Positions 9,140 through 16,900 of a stretch of DNA of 59,650 bases are shown piece by piece; the stretch's first letter is position 1; every line of letters starts with the position of its first letter. Below the pieces are notes generated by a model that had not been told where the DNA came from, searched no databases, and worked only from the letters and a program-made list of their open reading frames with translations. The DNA comes from Methanomicrobiales archaeon (GTDB lineage: Archaea > Halobacteriota > Methanomicrobia > Methanomicrobiales > Methanospirillaceae), in contig JANXYM010000007.1 in the NCBI GenBank assembly GCA_025350045.1, forward strand, positions 1 to 59,650, written 5' to 3'. Made by a program: the position numbers and the translations under genes.

Positions 9140-10692
9140 TCGATCTCACCCGCCTGCCCCACGCCCCCGGCTGCTATCTCTTTTCCGATGAAGCCGGCAC
9201 TATCCTGTACGTGGGCAAGGCAAAGGATCTCAAAAAGCGGGTGACGAGTTACTTCCAGAAAAAAGATCACGATGCAAAGACGCAGAAACTGGTCGAACGG
9301 ATTGAATCGTTCGATTTTCTGGTAACCACAACCGAAACTGAAGCCCTTCTTCTGGAAAATAACCTGATAAAAAAGCACCAGCCGAAGTACAATATCGACT
9401 TGAAGGATGCCAAGAGGTTTGCCTACATCGAGATCAGCAACGAACCTTTCCCGCGAATTGGGATTGCCCGGAAGAGGACCAAAGGTGCTGTTTATTACGG
9501 GCCGTTTGTGTCATCCGGAGAACGCGATGCTGTGCTCCGCGTGATCAAACGTACGTTCACCCTCCGCTCGTGCAGGAAACTCCCGAAACGTGCCTGCCTG
9601 CGCTATCATATGCACTCCTGCAGTGCGCCCTGCATCGGCGCAGTCAGCCCGGAAGATTACCACGTACAGGTTGAAAGGGCAGTAACCCTGCTCAAGGGAA
9701 AAGGGAGCGAGGTTGTAAAGCAGCTCCGGGACGAGATGGCGATCAGATCCGCTGCACAGGACTACGAGAAAGCCCTCTCCCTGCGCAACCAGATAGGCGC
9801 AGTCGAGCGCCTGTCGGAATGCCAGTCAGTCGAGCGGCCAAAAGAGAGCGACCAGGATGTAGTCGCGTACACGGTAGCAGACGGGACGGTCTCTTTAATG
9901 CTCTTTGCCGTCCGGAAAGGCACACTTACCCAGAAACAGGAATACTCCTTCGAAGCCGGTGAGGAGTTCTTTGAAGAGTTCCTTGTCCAGTATTATGCGG
10001 ATCATCTTCCCCCCACAGAACTCATCCTGTCCCATGACGTCGATCCCGCACTTCATGACTATCTTTCCGAACGCAGGGGCAGTGGAGTGCAGATCACCGT
10101 TCCGAAGATTGGCGAGAAGAAGAAACTGCTCGACCTTGTGCAGATCAACATCGGGCTGAGCTTCCGGCGGGGTGCCTTAAAGACCGGCGATCTTCAGGCC
10201 GTTCTTGAGCTACCCGACACCCCGCATGTGATCGAATGCTTCGATATCTCGCATCTTTCGGGCACCTCCATGGTTGGTTCGATGGTGCAGTTCCGTGACG
10301 GGTCACCTGACAAGAAAAATTACCGCAGGTTCAGGATCCGGACCGTGAAAGGGATCGATGATTTTGCCTCCATTGCTGAAGTGGTAAAGAGGCGTTACCA
10401 GAGACTTTCCGGTGAAGATGCCGATATGCCTGATCTGATCGTCATCGATGGGGGCAAGGGACAGCTCTCTGCTGCCCTGGATGTGCTCGTGGATCTCGAG
10501 CTGGAGCTCCCCATCATTGCGCTTGCCAAACGGGAGGAGGAGGTGTACCTGCCCGGAGAGATGCTCCCCCGTCATCTCGATCCAAAGGGCATGGCGCTCT
10601 GCTACCTGCAGGAGATCCGTGACGAGGCGCACCGGTTTGCCGTGGCCTATCACCGGCTGCTGCGGGGAAAAAAGATGAGGGGAGAAAAATAA
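9136..10692 (+). CDS. uvrC: Excinuclease ABC subunit C, short form lacking the C-terminal HhH
   Basis: Makes the dual incisions around lesions with UvrB. The N-terminal GIY-YIG nuclease (PGCYLF...ILYVGKAKDLKKRV) is followed by a central cysteine-rich stretch (RSCRKLPKRACLRYHMHSC), a UVR motif (~195-228) that contacts UvrB, and the RNase H-like second nuclease (CFDISH near 370; VIDGGKGQ near 435). The protein ends about 15 residues after DEAHRFAVAYHR, where bacterial UvrC continues into tandem helix-hairpin-helix motifs. At 518 residues it is about 80-90 shorter than E. coli UvrC; shorter UvrC is known in methanogens. It shares a 4-nt overlap with uvrA. Confidence 0.95.
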   Translation: MIDLTRLPHAPGCYLFSDEAGTILYVGKAKDLKKRVTSYFQKKDHDAKTQKLVERIESFDFLVTTTETEALLLENNLIKKHQPKYNIDLKDAKRFAYIEISNEPFPRIGIARKRTKGAVYYGPFVSSGERDAVLRVIKRTFTLRSCRKLPKRACLRYHMHSCSAPCIGAVSPEDYHVQVERAVTLLKGKGSEVVKQLRDEMAIRSAAQDYEKALSLRNQIGAVERLSECQSVERPKESDQDVVAYTVADGTVSLMLFAVRKGTLTQKQEYSFEAGEEFFEEFLVQYYADHLPPTELILSHDVDPALHDYLSERRGSGVQITVPKIGEKKKLLDLVQINIGLSFRRGALKTGDLQAVLELPDTPHVIECFDISHLSGTSMVGSMVQFRDGSPDKKNYRRFRIRTVKGIDDFASIAEVVKRRYQRLSGEDADMPDLIVIDGGKGQLSAALDVLVDLELELPIIALAKREEEVYLPGEMLPRHLDPKGMALCYLQEIRDEAHRFAVAYHRLLRGKKMRGEK

Positions 10693-10808
10693 CGGGTCCC
10701 GGATGGCCCGCGTGACCCTGCTATTTTTTTTGCAGGAAAGGGTGATCTCTCTGCGTTCCCTGGCATGACCTGTGAGTCCCGTTGCCCCCTCGTTCTCTTA
10801 TAAAATCC

Positions 10809-11042
10809 GGCTCTGTTGAAATCCTCTTTTTCCCATTGTATGCTTATTCTCTTTCGGGCTATAATGAGGGTGACGCCCTCTCTCCCCCCGGGGGAGCATC
10901 CCCCTGAGTCCCGGTTTTTCATCGACATCCTAAAATCTGTCGCAATAGTGGGGGATGCCTGAAGCGGCGGGGGCGAAATGCATGGGATGCAAAGAGCCCC
11001 CAAGGGCGACTCTCGTATCTCTCTTAAGGGTTTCAACGAGCC
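10809..11042 (+). mobile_element. MITE-like element E1 with IS6-type ends
   Basis: A 234-bp non-coding element with left end GGCTCTGTTGAAATCC and right end GGGTTTCAACGAGCC, near inverted complements. It has the family core: a CTCCCC/GGGGAG hairpin, then CCCGGTTTTTCATCGAC, then a CTTAAGGGTTTCAAC right arm. It contains no credible ORF. The 8-bp flanks do not match. It lies 117 nt beyond the uvrC stop and 90 nt before the receiver-kinase gene. Confidence 0.7.
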
Positions 11043-11132
11043 TGAATTCATTTTTCTCTCATCCTGCCCTTTTTTTTATCTGACACATATTTATTATCAG
11101 AAACATACGATTAGCTCACAGGAGTATTAGTC

Positions 11133-12347
11133 GTGAGTTCTGGTGAAGTGCGCATAGACCCCGTAAAAGTCTTAGTTGTCGAGGATAGTCGTACCCAGGC
11201 CGAGATTCTAAAGAGAACCCTGGAAAAAAACGGTTACACCCCATTTCTCGCTGAAAACGGCAGGGAAGCTCTGGAGCTGATCGGCTCAGTAAATCCTGAT
11301 GTGATCATCAGCGATGTGATCATGCCGGTGATGGACGGTTATGAATTCTGCCGCACTATCAAAAACGATACTCGGTACCGGCATATCCCGGTCATCCTCT
11401 TAACCATGCTTACGGATAGCAAGGATGTCATGTATGCCATGGTGTCGGGTGCTGACAACTTTATTACCAAACCCTACCAGGGTGAATACCTTGTCTCACG
11501 GCTCAAAAAGATCCTGGCACAGAAAAGCGCTCCGATACCAACCGATCCCGGGGAAGCTCCGGTTGAGGTGCTCTTATCCGGCAAAAAATTCTCCCTCTCT
11601 CACAACCGTCACCAGATCATAGATCTCCTGATCTCAGCTTATGAAGCAGCAGTGATCCAGCACCATGAAGTGCTCAGAGCCCAGCACAGTCTTGCCGAGG
11701 CGAATAATGAAGCGAACCTGTATCTCGATATTATTACCCATGATATCAATAACGTAAATACCGGGGCTCTTGCGCTTACAGAACTGCTTCTTATGAAGAG
11801 CGAGGATCAGGACAAAGTGCTTGCCATGCGGCTTATCAACAGCATCAACCAGAGCATCGAGATCATTGGTAACGTATCTACAATCCGCAGGCTGCATGAA
11901 CGCAGGGAAGCACTGAAACCCACTCTTCTGGATGAAGTCATTAAAAATGAGATTCTCCGTTTCCCCAATGCAAAAATCAGGTATTCCGGAACAACTGCCC
12001 GTGTCTGCGCCGATTCCCTGGTATATCAGATCTTTATGAACCTGATCGGCAACAGCATAAAATTTGCCGGCACCAAAGCGGTTATTGAGATATCAGTGAA
12101 GGATTCAGGGGATATGGTCGAAGTTATCGTTGTCGACAATGGTCCTGGGATACCCGATGAGGTAAAACCCCTGATCTTTGATCGTTTCAAGAGAGGAAAA
12201 ACCACGAAAAGCGGGAAAGGACTCGGACTCTTCATTGCCCGTGCCCTTGTCGAGGGTTATGGAGGGAGAATATGGGTCACTGATAACGTGCAGGGAAAAC
12301 AGGATCCAGGGACCGCAATGCATTTCACCCTGAAAAAAGCTGATTGA
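11133..12347 (+). CDS. Response regulator receiver-histidine kinase hybrid
   Basis: A soluble 404-residue protein. The N-terminal receiver (residues 11-130) has acidic residues E17-D18, phosphoacceptor D61 (IISDVIMPVMDG) and the conserved lysine in TKPYQGE (K113). A dimerisation helix follows with the box LDIITHDINNVNTG (H203), then an ATPase domain with N box (NLIGNSIKF), G1 (VDNGPGIP) and G2 (GKGLGLFIA). REC ahead of the kinase means it is probably controlled by phosphorylation from another kinase, or by intramolecular transfer. The start is GTG with GGAG about 10 nt upstream. No membrane segment is present and neighbours give no partner. Confidence 0.9.
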   Translation: MSSGEVRIDPVKVLVVEDSRTQAEILKRTLEKNGYTPFLAENGREALELIGSVNPDVIISDVIMPVMDGYEFCRTIKNDTRYRHIPVILLTMLTDSKDVMYAMVSGADNFITKPYQGEYLVSRLKKILAQKSAPIPTDPGEAPVEVLLSGKKFSLSHNRHQIIDLLISAYEAAVIQHHEVLRAQHSLAEANNEANLYLDIITHDINNVNTGALALTELLLMKSEDQDKVLAMRLINSINQSIEIIGNVSTIRRLHERREALKPTLLDEVIKNEILRFPNAKIRYSGTTARVCADSLVYQIFMNLIGNSIKFAGTKAVIEISVKDSGDMVEVIVVDNGPGIPDEVKPLIFDRFKRGKTTKSGKGLGLFIARALVEGYGGRIWVTDNVQGKQDPGTAMHFTLKKAD

Positions 12348-12560
12348 AAAGCATTTTTCCGGTATCTCCCCATCCCTGAAAAGAGCAGATCTCTCTTAAA
12401 AACGGTTTATTCCCCCATTAGGAATTCTTTGCACGCAACTCCTGCTCATAACAATGAGCAATAACACCCCGATTATCCACAAACCGGTATTAACCCCGCA
12501 TGAGAGATTTGCAGGCATCTCTGCCCGATTAAAAAAAATCCATGGGATCCCGGAAAAAAT

Positions 12561-12650
12561 TTTCTATAAATAGTAAGAAGGTAAACACCATCAGTACTTA
12601 TGTACCAGTAATCCCCCCGATGGGGGGAAATCTGTCAATTAATCCCGGAG
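12561..12650 (+). promoter_or_regulatory. corA promoter and hairpin-bearing leader
   Basis: In the 313-nt gap before corA, TTTCTATAAATAG at 12561-12573 reads as a TATA box, placing transcription start near 12595. The resulting ~65-nt leader holds a perfect hairpin, CCCCCC-GAT-GGGGGG (12613-12627), 19 nt ahead of the ribosome site GGAG (12647-12650). The rest of the gap (12348-12560) shows no gene. Confidence 0.45.
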
Positions 12651-12663
12651 AGCCACTACCTTG

Positions 12664-13608
12664 ATGCAGATCTTTAAGACCCGGAAGGACTCTGAACCCG
12701 CTGTCACCGACAAAACGGAGGTAATCGAGGCCGGCTGCTGGATACAATTGTTCAACCCCACCGAAGAGGAACTCTTCGCCGTTACCCAGAAATGCACTAT
12801 CCCGCCGGATTTTTTAAAGGCAGCCCTTGATGATGAAGAACGTCCCCGTATTGACTACGATGAAGGAGTAGCACTTATCGTGATGGATATCCCGGTCACG
12901 AACGTCAACACCGAGATCAATAACTTAACAACCCATCCGCTGGGTGTCATCATGACCAATGATCACATCATCACGGTTTGCAGCCGGCAGACCCAGATCC
13001 TTGACGACTTTATTGCCGGCAAGGTGCGACATTTCAGCACGATCAAAAAAACCCGGTTCCTCTTCCAGATCTTTTACCGGAATGCCTCCAATTACCTCCA
13101 CCATCTCCGGCAGATCGAGAAATCGATCTCCCGGATCGAAGTCAATCTCCACCGTTCCATGAAGAACGAGGAACTCTTCCAGATGATGGAGCTCGAAAAG
13201 AGCCTTATCTACTTCTCGACTTCCTTAAAGAGCAACGAAGCGGTTCTCGAACGGATCCTCCGGACAAAACCGCTGAAGATGTATGAAGAGGATGCCGAAC
13301 TGTTAGAAGACGTCATCATTGAGAACAAGCAGGCAATGGAGATGTCCCAGATCTATTCCCACATCTTAAACAGCATGACGGAGACCTTTGCCACTATCGT
13401 TTCGAACAATCTCAACATCGTGATGAAATTCCTCGCATCGGTAACAATCATCCTTGCCGTCCCGACCATGATCGCCAGTTTTTTTGGTATGAACGTGAAG
13501 GGAATTCCCCTCATGGAGGTGCCATTTGCCTTTGAGATCATTTTTGGGCTCTCCTGTATGATCTCACTCTGTCTTGGCATATGGATGTGGCAGAAGAGGA
13601 TGTTCTGA
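12664..13608 (+). CDS. corA: CorA-family magnesium/divalent cation channel
   Basis: Inner-membrane pentameric Mg2+ channel. A large N-terminal cytoplasmic domain of about 245 residues, rich in long acidic/basic helices, precedes two C-terminal membrane helices (VTIILAVPTMIASFF and the terminal IIFGLSCMISLCLGIWMW). The signature G275-M276-N277 sits at the end of the first. The 314-residue length is typical. ATG 12664 is used here; TTG 12661 immediately before it is in frame and slightly closer to GGAG. The GMN-to-C-terminus spacing is normal. It is a single-gene transcript with a hairpin in its leader. Confidence 0.95.
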   Translation: MQIFKTRKDSEPAVTDKTEVIEAGCWIQLFNPTEEELFAVTQKCTIPPDFLKAALDDEERPRIDYDEGVALIVMDIPVTNVNTEINNLTTHPLGVIMTNDHIITVCSRQTQILDDFIAGKVRHFSTIKKTRFLFQIFYRNASNYLHHLRQIEKSISRIEVNLHRSMKNEELFQMMELEKSLIYFSTSLKSNEAVLERILRTKPLKMYEEDAELLEDVIIENKQAMEMSQIYSHILNSMTETFATIVSNNLNIVMKFLASVTIILAVPTMIASFFGMNVKGIPLMEVPFAFEIIFGLSCMISLCLGIWMWQKRMF

Positions 13609-13845
13609 TCTTTTTCTTTGAGACGGGCCCTGCTTTTTCCTTGTGCCGGCATGCTTGAGGGAACAGGAATCGTTTGTTTTCTCGGTAAGTTCCAAATAAT
13701 TCCGGGTCGGAGTGGTAGCGGGGAACGTGATGCGTCCAAATGCCCTTTGAAAAGTTAGCTAAGTTAAGGTTCTGTGAACCTCTTATCTTCAACAAATATT
13801 GTTATCCCTTTGCGGACAATATCTGAAGCTACAAAGGGAAATCCT

Positions 13846-14409
13846 ATGGAAAACCAAGCCACACCAAAACCTTCTGCACAAGGCGGAAAATCTCTTGACG
13901 AACAGGGTATTATTGAGAATATTTTTGAACGGGCGCTCTGGAACGTCCGGATCATTGTAATTCTTGGGGTAATCTTCAGCGCACTTGCCTCTATTGTCCT
14001 GTTCCTTGCCGGCTCGATGGAGATCATCCACGTTCTTTCAGTATTTGTGAAAAACACTGTCGAGTTCGAAAAAGTGGATATGTTGATTGGGATCATCGGA
14101 GCCGTCGACTTATACCTGATTGGTCTCGTACTCCTGATCTTCAGTTTCGGTATCTACGAGCTCTTCATCTCTGAAATTGATGTTGCGCGGGCTGAGGGCG
14201 GGTTCGGGACCATTCTTGATATTGATAACCTTGACGATCTCAAGAACAAGATCCTCAAAGTCATCATCATGGTTCTGATTGTGACATTCTTCCAGGTAAT
14301 TCTCCAGAATTATCACGATATTAAAACACCGCTCGAAATACTGTATATGGCCGTATCGATCTGCCTGATCTGCGTAGGGGTGTACTTCCTCGGCAGGCAC
14401 GGACACTGA
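13846..14409 (+). CDS. YqhA-family (UPF0114) membrane protein
   Basis: A 187-residue integral membrane protein of unknown biochemical role. After a polar N-terminus come ENIFERALWNVRIIVILGVIFSAL, another helix around residues 80-115 (IGAVDLYLIGLVLLIFSFGIYELF) and two at ~145-185. The arrangement of an amphipathic N-terminal helix, YLIGxxLLxFxxGIYELF and four membrane spans is characteristic of the family. ATG 13846 is preceded by AAAGGGA at 6-nt spacing, better than the longer in-frame start at 13774. The 232-nt region after the stop has no gene I can support. Confidence 0.85.
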   Translation: MENQATPKPSAQGGKSLDEQGIIENIFERALWNVRIIVILGVIFSALASIVLFLAGSMEIIHVLSVFVKNTVEFEKVDMLIGIIGAVDLYLIGLVLLIFSFGIYELFISEIDVARAEGGFGTILDIDNLDDLKNKILKVIIMVLIVTFFQVILQNYHDIKTPLEILYMAVSICLICVGVYFLGRHGH

Positions 14410-14641
14410 TCGTTTCTTTTTTTATTGGAACTTTTGAACCGTGAAAACCACGAGGAAGGGTATGGGAGCGGATGTTTTTTGCCCCGCCCATTTATGGTTT
14501 TGATGTTATGTCAATCGCATTTACGGTAAAGGAGCATTCCCGCCAGGTACTTAGGATTGCGATTCCCCAATCCCGCAATTATGTAATCCAATGAAAAAGA
14601 AGATTGGGCAGGGTGCATCACACTTTGGCAATTCCTTTTTT

Positions 14642-15148
14642 TTACACCCAGTACTTCTGGCTGGTGCAGTATCCCCGGCCACATTTCTCATAATACTGCT
14701 GGTGAGACTCTTCTGCTTTCCAGAACTGTGATGCCGGAACAATCTCTGTTGCGATCGTTTTTCCCTGGTATTTTTCGGAAGTTGCGAGCCGATCTCTTGA
14801 GGCTTCGGCAAGTCTCTTCTGTTCCGGGGAATGGTAAAAGATTGCTGACCGGTAACTTGTGCCTATATCCGGCCCCTGCCGGTTCACCTGCGTTGGATCG
14901 TGTATGTTCCAGAAGGTATCCAGCAGTTTTTCATAGCTCACCACTGCAGGATCAAAGACAATTCCCACTGCTTCGGCATGTCCGGTACGGCCTGAGCAGA
15001 CTTTTTTGTAGTCCGGTTCCGGAACCGTCCCCCCCGTATAGCCGACCGCCGTCTCCACAACTCCCTTGATCTGCCGGAAGGCCGCTTCAATGCCCCAGAA
15101 GCAGCCGGCAGCAAAGGTTGCCCGCTCCAGTTCTTTTGCATCATCCAT
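14642..15148 (-). CDS. msrA: Peptide methionine sulfoxide reductase MsrA
   Basis: Reduces methionine-S-sulfoxide in proteins in the cytoplasm. The catalytic motif GCFWG is at residues 15-19 (C16), followed by VGYTGG and the conserved HAEAV and [23 protein letters not shown] blocks. The resolving region ([13 protein letters not shown]) is near the C-terminus, with two cysteines that can recycle the enzyme through thioredoxin. ATG 15148 puts the catalytic cysteine at the usual place; ATG 15181 adds 11 unconserved residues. Neither start has a strong ribosome site. It stands alone. Confidence 0.93.
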   Translation of the reverse strand: MDDAKELERATFAAGCFWGIEAAFRQIKGVVETAVGYTGGTVPEPDYKKVCSGRTGHAEAVGIVFDPAVVSYEKLLDTFWNIHDPTQVNRQGPDIGTSYRSAIFYHSPEQKRLAEASRDRLATSEKYQGKTIATEIVPASQFWKAEESHQQYYEKCGRGYCTSQKYWV

Positions 15149-15251
15149 GCAAAGGGATGATCTGTGATGGATGATGGACATTGCGGTGCGGGCAATCTTT
15201 GGTGCCGGTTTTTTTTTGGATTTGTGGTAATAAAAAAAAGAAATGCGCTAA

Positions 15252-15665
15252 TTATTCTGCCGGGTACCCGGCAGCAACCCATGATGCATAATTCCCTTTC
15301 AGCCGGTATACCGGAGAGAACCCGGCATTCACCAGTTTTGTGGCTCCGGCACTACTGGCATCATCGGTGTTGCCATAGACCAGGTATGGTCTTGATTTAT
15401 CGAGGGTAGGGATCTTTGCATCCAGTGTTTCGAGAGGAATATTTATGGCCATGGGGAGATGGCCATCGTTATACGAGGATGAGAGATCGATGATGATGAG
15501 TTTTCCCTCGCTCGCGTGTTTCAGGGACCGTGCTTCCTGTGCGGTGACATCACTGTAACCGCCGGCAACTTTCGAACCGGATGGTGCAGGTTGCAGGCAC
15601 CCTGCGCAGATCACCGCGATTGCAAGGATGAGGAACACACCGCTTACTCTGAATAAGAAGACCAT
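15252..15665 (-). CDS. Secreted/lipoprotein rhodanese-like protein lacking the catalytic Cys
   Basis: A 137-residue exported protein. Residues 1-22 form a hydrophobic signal with a lipobox-like end (CAGC, C23), so it is probably membrane-anchored. The mature part follows the rhodanese fold: VTAQEARSL, a DLSSSYNDGHLPMAINIPLETL block (usually D-x-R-...-G-H-I-x-G-A), then YLVYGNTDDASSAGATKLVNAGF. The active-site loop normally starts with Cys after the fourth strand; here it reads Tyr-Gly-Asn-Thr, so sulfur transfer is unlikely. Function is unknown; binding or scaffolding is possible. It lies directly downstream of, and co-oriented with, the DedA gene. Confidence 0.8.
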   Translation of the reverse strand: MVFLFRVSGVFLILAIAVICAGCLQPAPSGSKVAGGYSDVTAQEARSLKHASEGKLIIIDLSSSYNDGHLPMAINIPLETLDAKIPTLDKSRPYLVYGNTDDASSAGATKLVNAGFSPVYRLKGNYASWVAAGYPAE

Positions 15666-15726
15666 GATTACCGGATGAATGATCTGTGCAGGGTGATTGA
15701 TTAACCTATTTGAAAAAGAGTGCGGG

Positions 15727-16407
15727 TTATTCTTTCTTTTCTGTCTCTGCATTGTCGGTTATGGTGCAGGAGCGGGCAGCCCTGAATATCCCGACAAAGA
15801 TCGATGCCACGGCAAAGAGCGAGAGGGCGATGATCGCGTAGATGATATAATTGAAGTTCTGCTGGACTATGGGGATACCCCCGAAGAAATACCCGGCAAG
15901 GGTAAACCCGAGGATCCAGAGGGCTGCGCCGATTATATTGTAGGTAACAAACCAGCGGTAACTCATCTTTCCCACGCCGGCAAGGAACGGGGCAAACGTC
16001 CGTATGAAGGGAATGAACCGGGCGATCACAATCGTAATGCCCCCGTAGCGGGTGAAATATTCCTGGGTCTTTTCCAGGTGTTCCCGGCGGACAAGCGAGT
16101 AGTTCTTCTCCAGTACTTTCATGCCGGCAGTATTTCCTATCCAGTAATTGACAGTATCCCCTATCACCGCAGCGGCAAAGAGCGAGCAGAGCAGGATCTC
16201 AATATTGAGGTATCCGGCACCTGCCATGGCCCCGGCAACAAAGAGGAGCGAATCCCCGGGAAGATAAGGCATTACCACGAGACCGGTCTCACAGAAGATG
16301 ATCGCAAAGAGGATCAGGTACGTCCAGATGCCATAGGTATCGATGATGCCCGGGAGGTACTTGTCGAAGTGGATGACAAGGTCGATGAGGGAGAAAACGG
16401 GATCCAT
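15727..16407 (-). CDS. DedA-family membrane protein
   Basis: A 226-residue polytopic membrane protein of the SNARE-associated/DedA family. Members act in envelope homeostasis, and some bacterial ones as polyprenyl-phosphate flippases. Family landmarks are FCETGLVVMPYLPGDSLLF (the glutamate and PGD re-entrant region), IGDTVNYWIG, and FTRYGGITIVIARFIPFIRTFAPFLAG (the conserved R-F-x-P-x-x-R). The ATG at 16407 gives a standard length. The 62 nt to the rhodanese-like gene suggest co-transcription, though no functional link is obvious. Confidence 0.9.
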   Translation of the reverse strand: MDPVFSLIDLVIHFDKYLPGIIDTYGIWTYLILFAIIFCETGLVVMPYLPGDSLLFVAGAMAGAGYLNIEILLCSLFAAAVIGDTVNYWIGNTAGMKVLEKNYSLVRREHLEKTQEYFTRYGGITIVIARFIPFIRTFAPFLAGVGKMSYRWFVTYNIIGAALWILGFTLAGYFFGGIPIVQQNFNYIIYAIIALSLFAVASIFVGIFRAARSCTITDNAETEKKE

Positions 16408-16531
16408 TTCCCGTTATATTGGTGGTGTGGCATCATAAACACAACGGAGTGGTTCTGTTGCTCTTCATGGGGATGACAGAAGAAAAAAAATTCATGCCTC
16501 CCCACAAAAACAAGATTTCTGGTTGAAAAAA

Positions 16532-16887
16532 AGCTCTGGAGAAATCCTATTTTATCCTGCGATTCGGTTATACTCTACGGTAATTATGAGTGTGACCTCC
16601 TCTCTCCCTAAAGAGGGGGAGGCAATGCAAGGGGAGCGTCCCCTTGACCCCCTTTTTTAAGCGGAATTTTTACTAATCTTCTGCGACCCTCTCCCCGTGA
16701 GGGGGCTTCCTGTGCGGCGGTTCAGGGACGGGTTACTTCCCCATAACCGATTTGCCCAGCGAGGACCAAAACGAGGCGGCCGAGTGACCCCTGAACTGGG
16801 TGGGAAGACTTTAAAAAAACTATAAAAATCTATCCGATTTTCTTAGTTCGGGTGTGAACTCCCGTTCATGTGCGTTTCTACCGAGCC
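16532..16887 (+). mobile_element. MITE-like element E2 (long composite form)
   Basis: The left end AGCTCTGGAGAAATCC and left half (GTGACC...CTCTCTCCC...GAGGGGGAGGCA...CCCCTTGACCCCC) match E1 and E3. The right half, from about 16754, matches element E4: both share CCAAAACGAGGCGGCCGAG and GTTCATGTGCGTTTCTAC. The right end CGTTTCTACCGAGCC is a divergent complement of the left end. It fills the 493-nt gap between DedA and the ATPase and ends 13 nt from the ATPase stop codon. No ORF is supported inside. Confidence 0.6.
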
Positions 16888-16900
16888 AAAAAAAAGGAGA

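Noticed and set aside
14508-14594. 28-codon frame starting MSIAFTVKEHSRQ between the YqhA-like gene and msrA
   Set aside because: Too short, with no ribosome site and no partner; cannot be told from chance.
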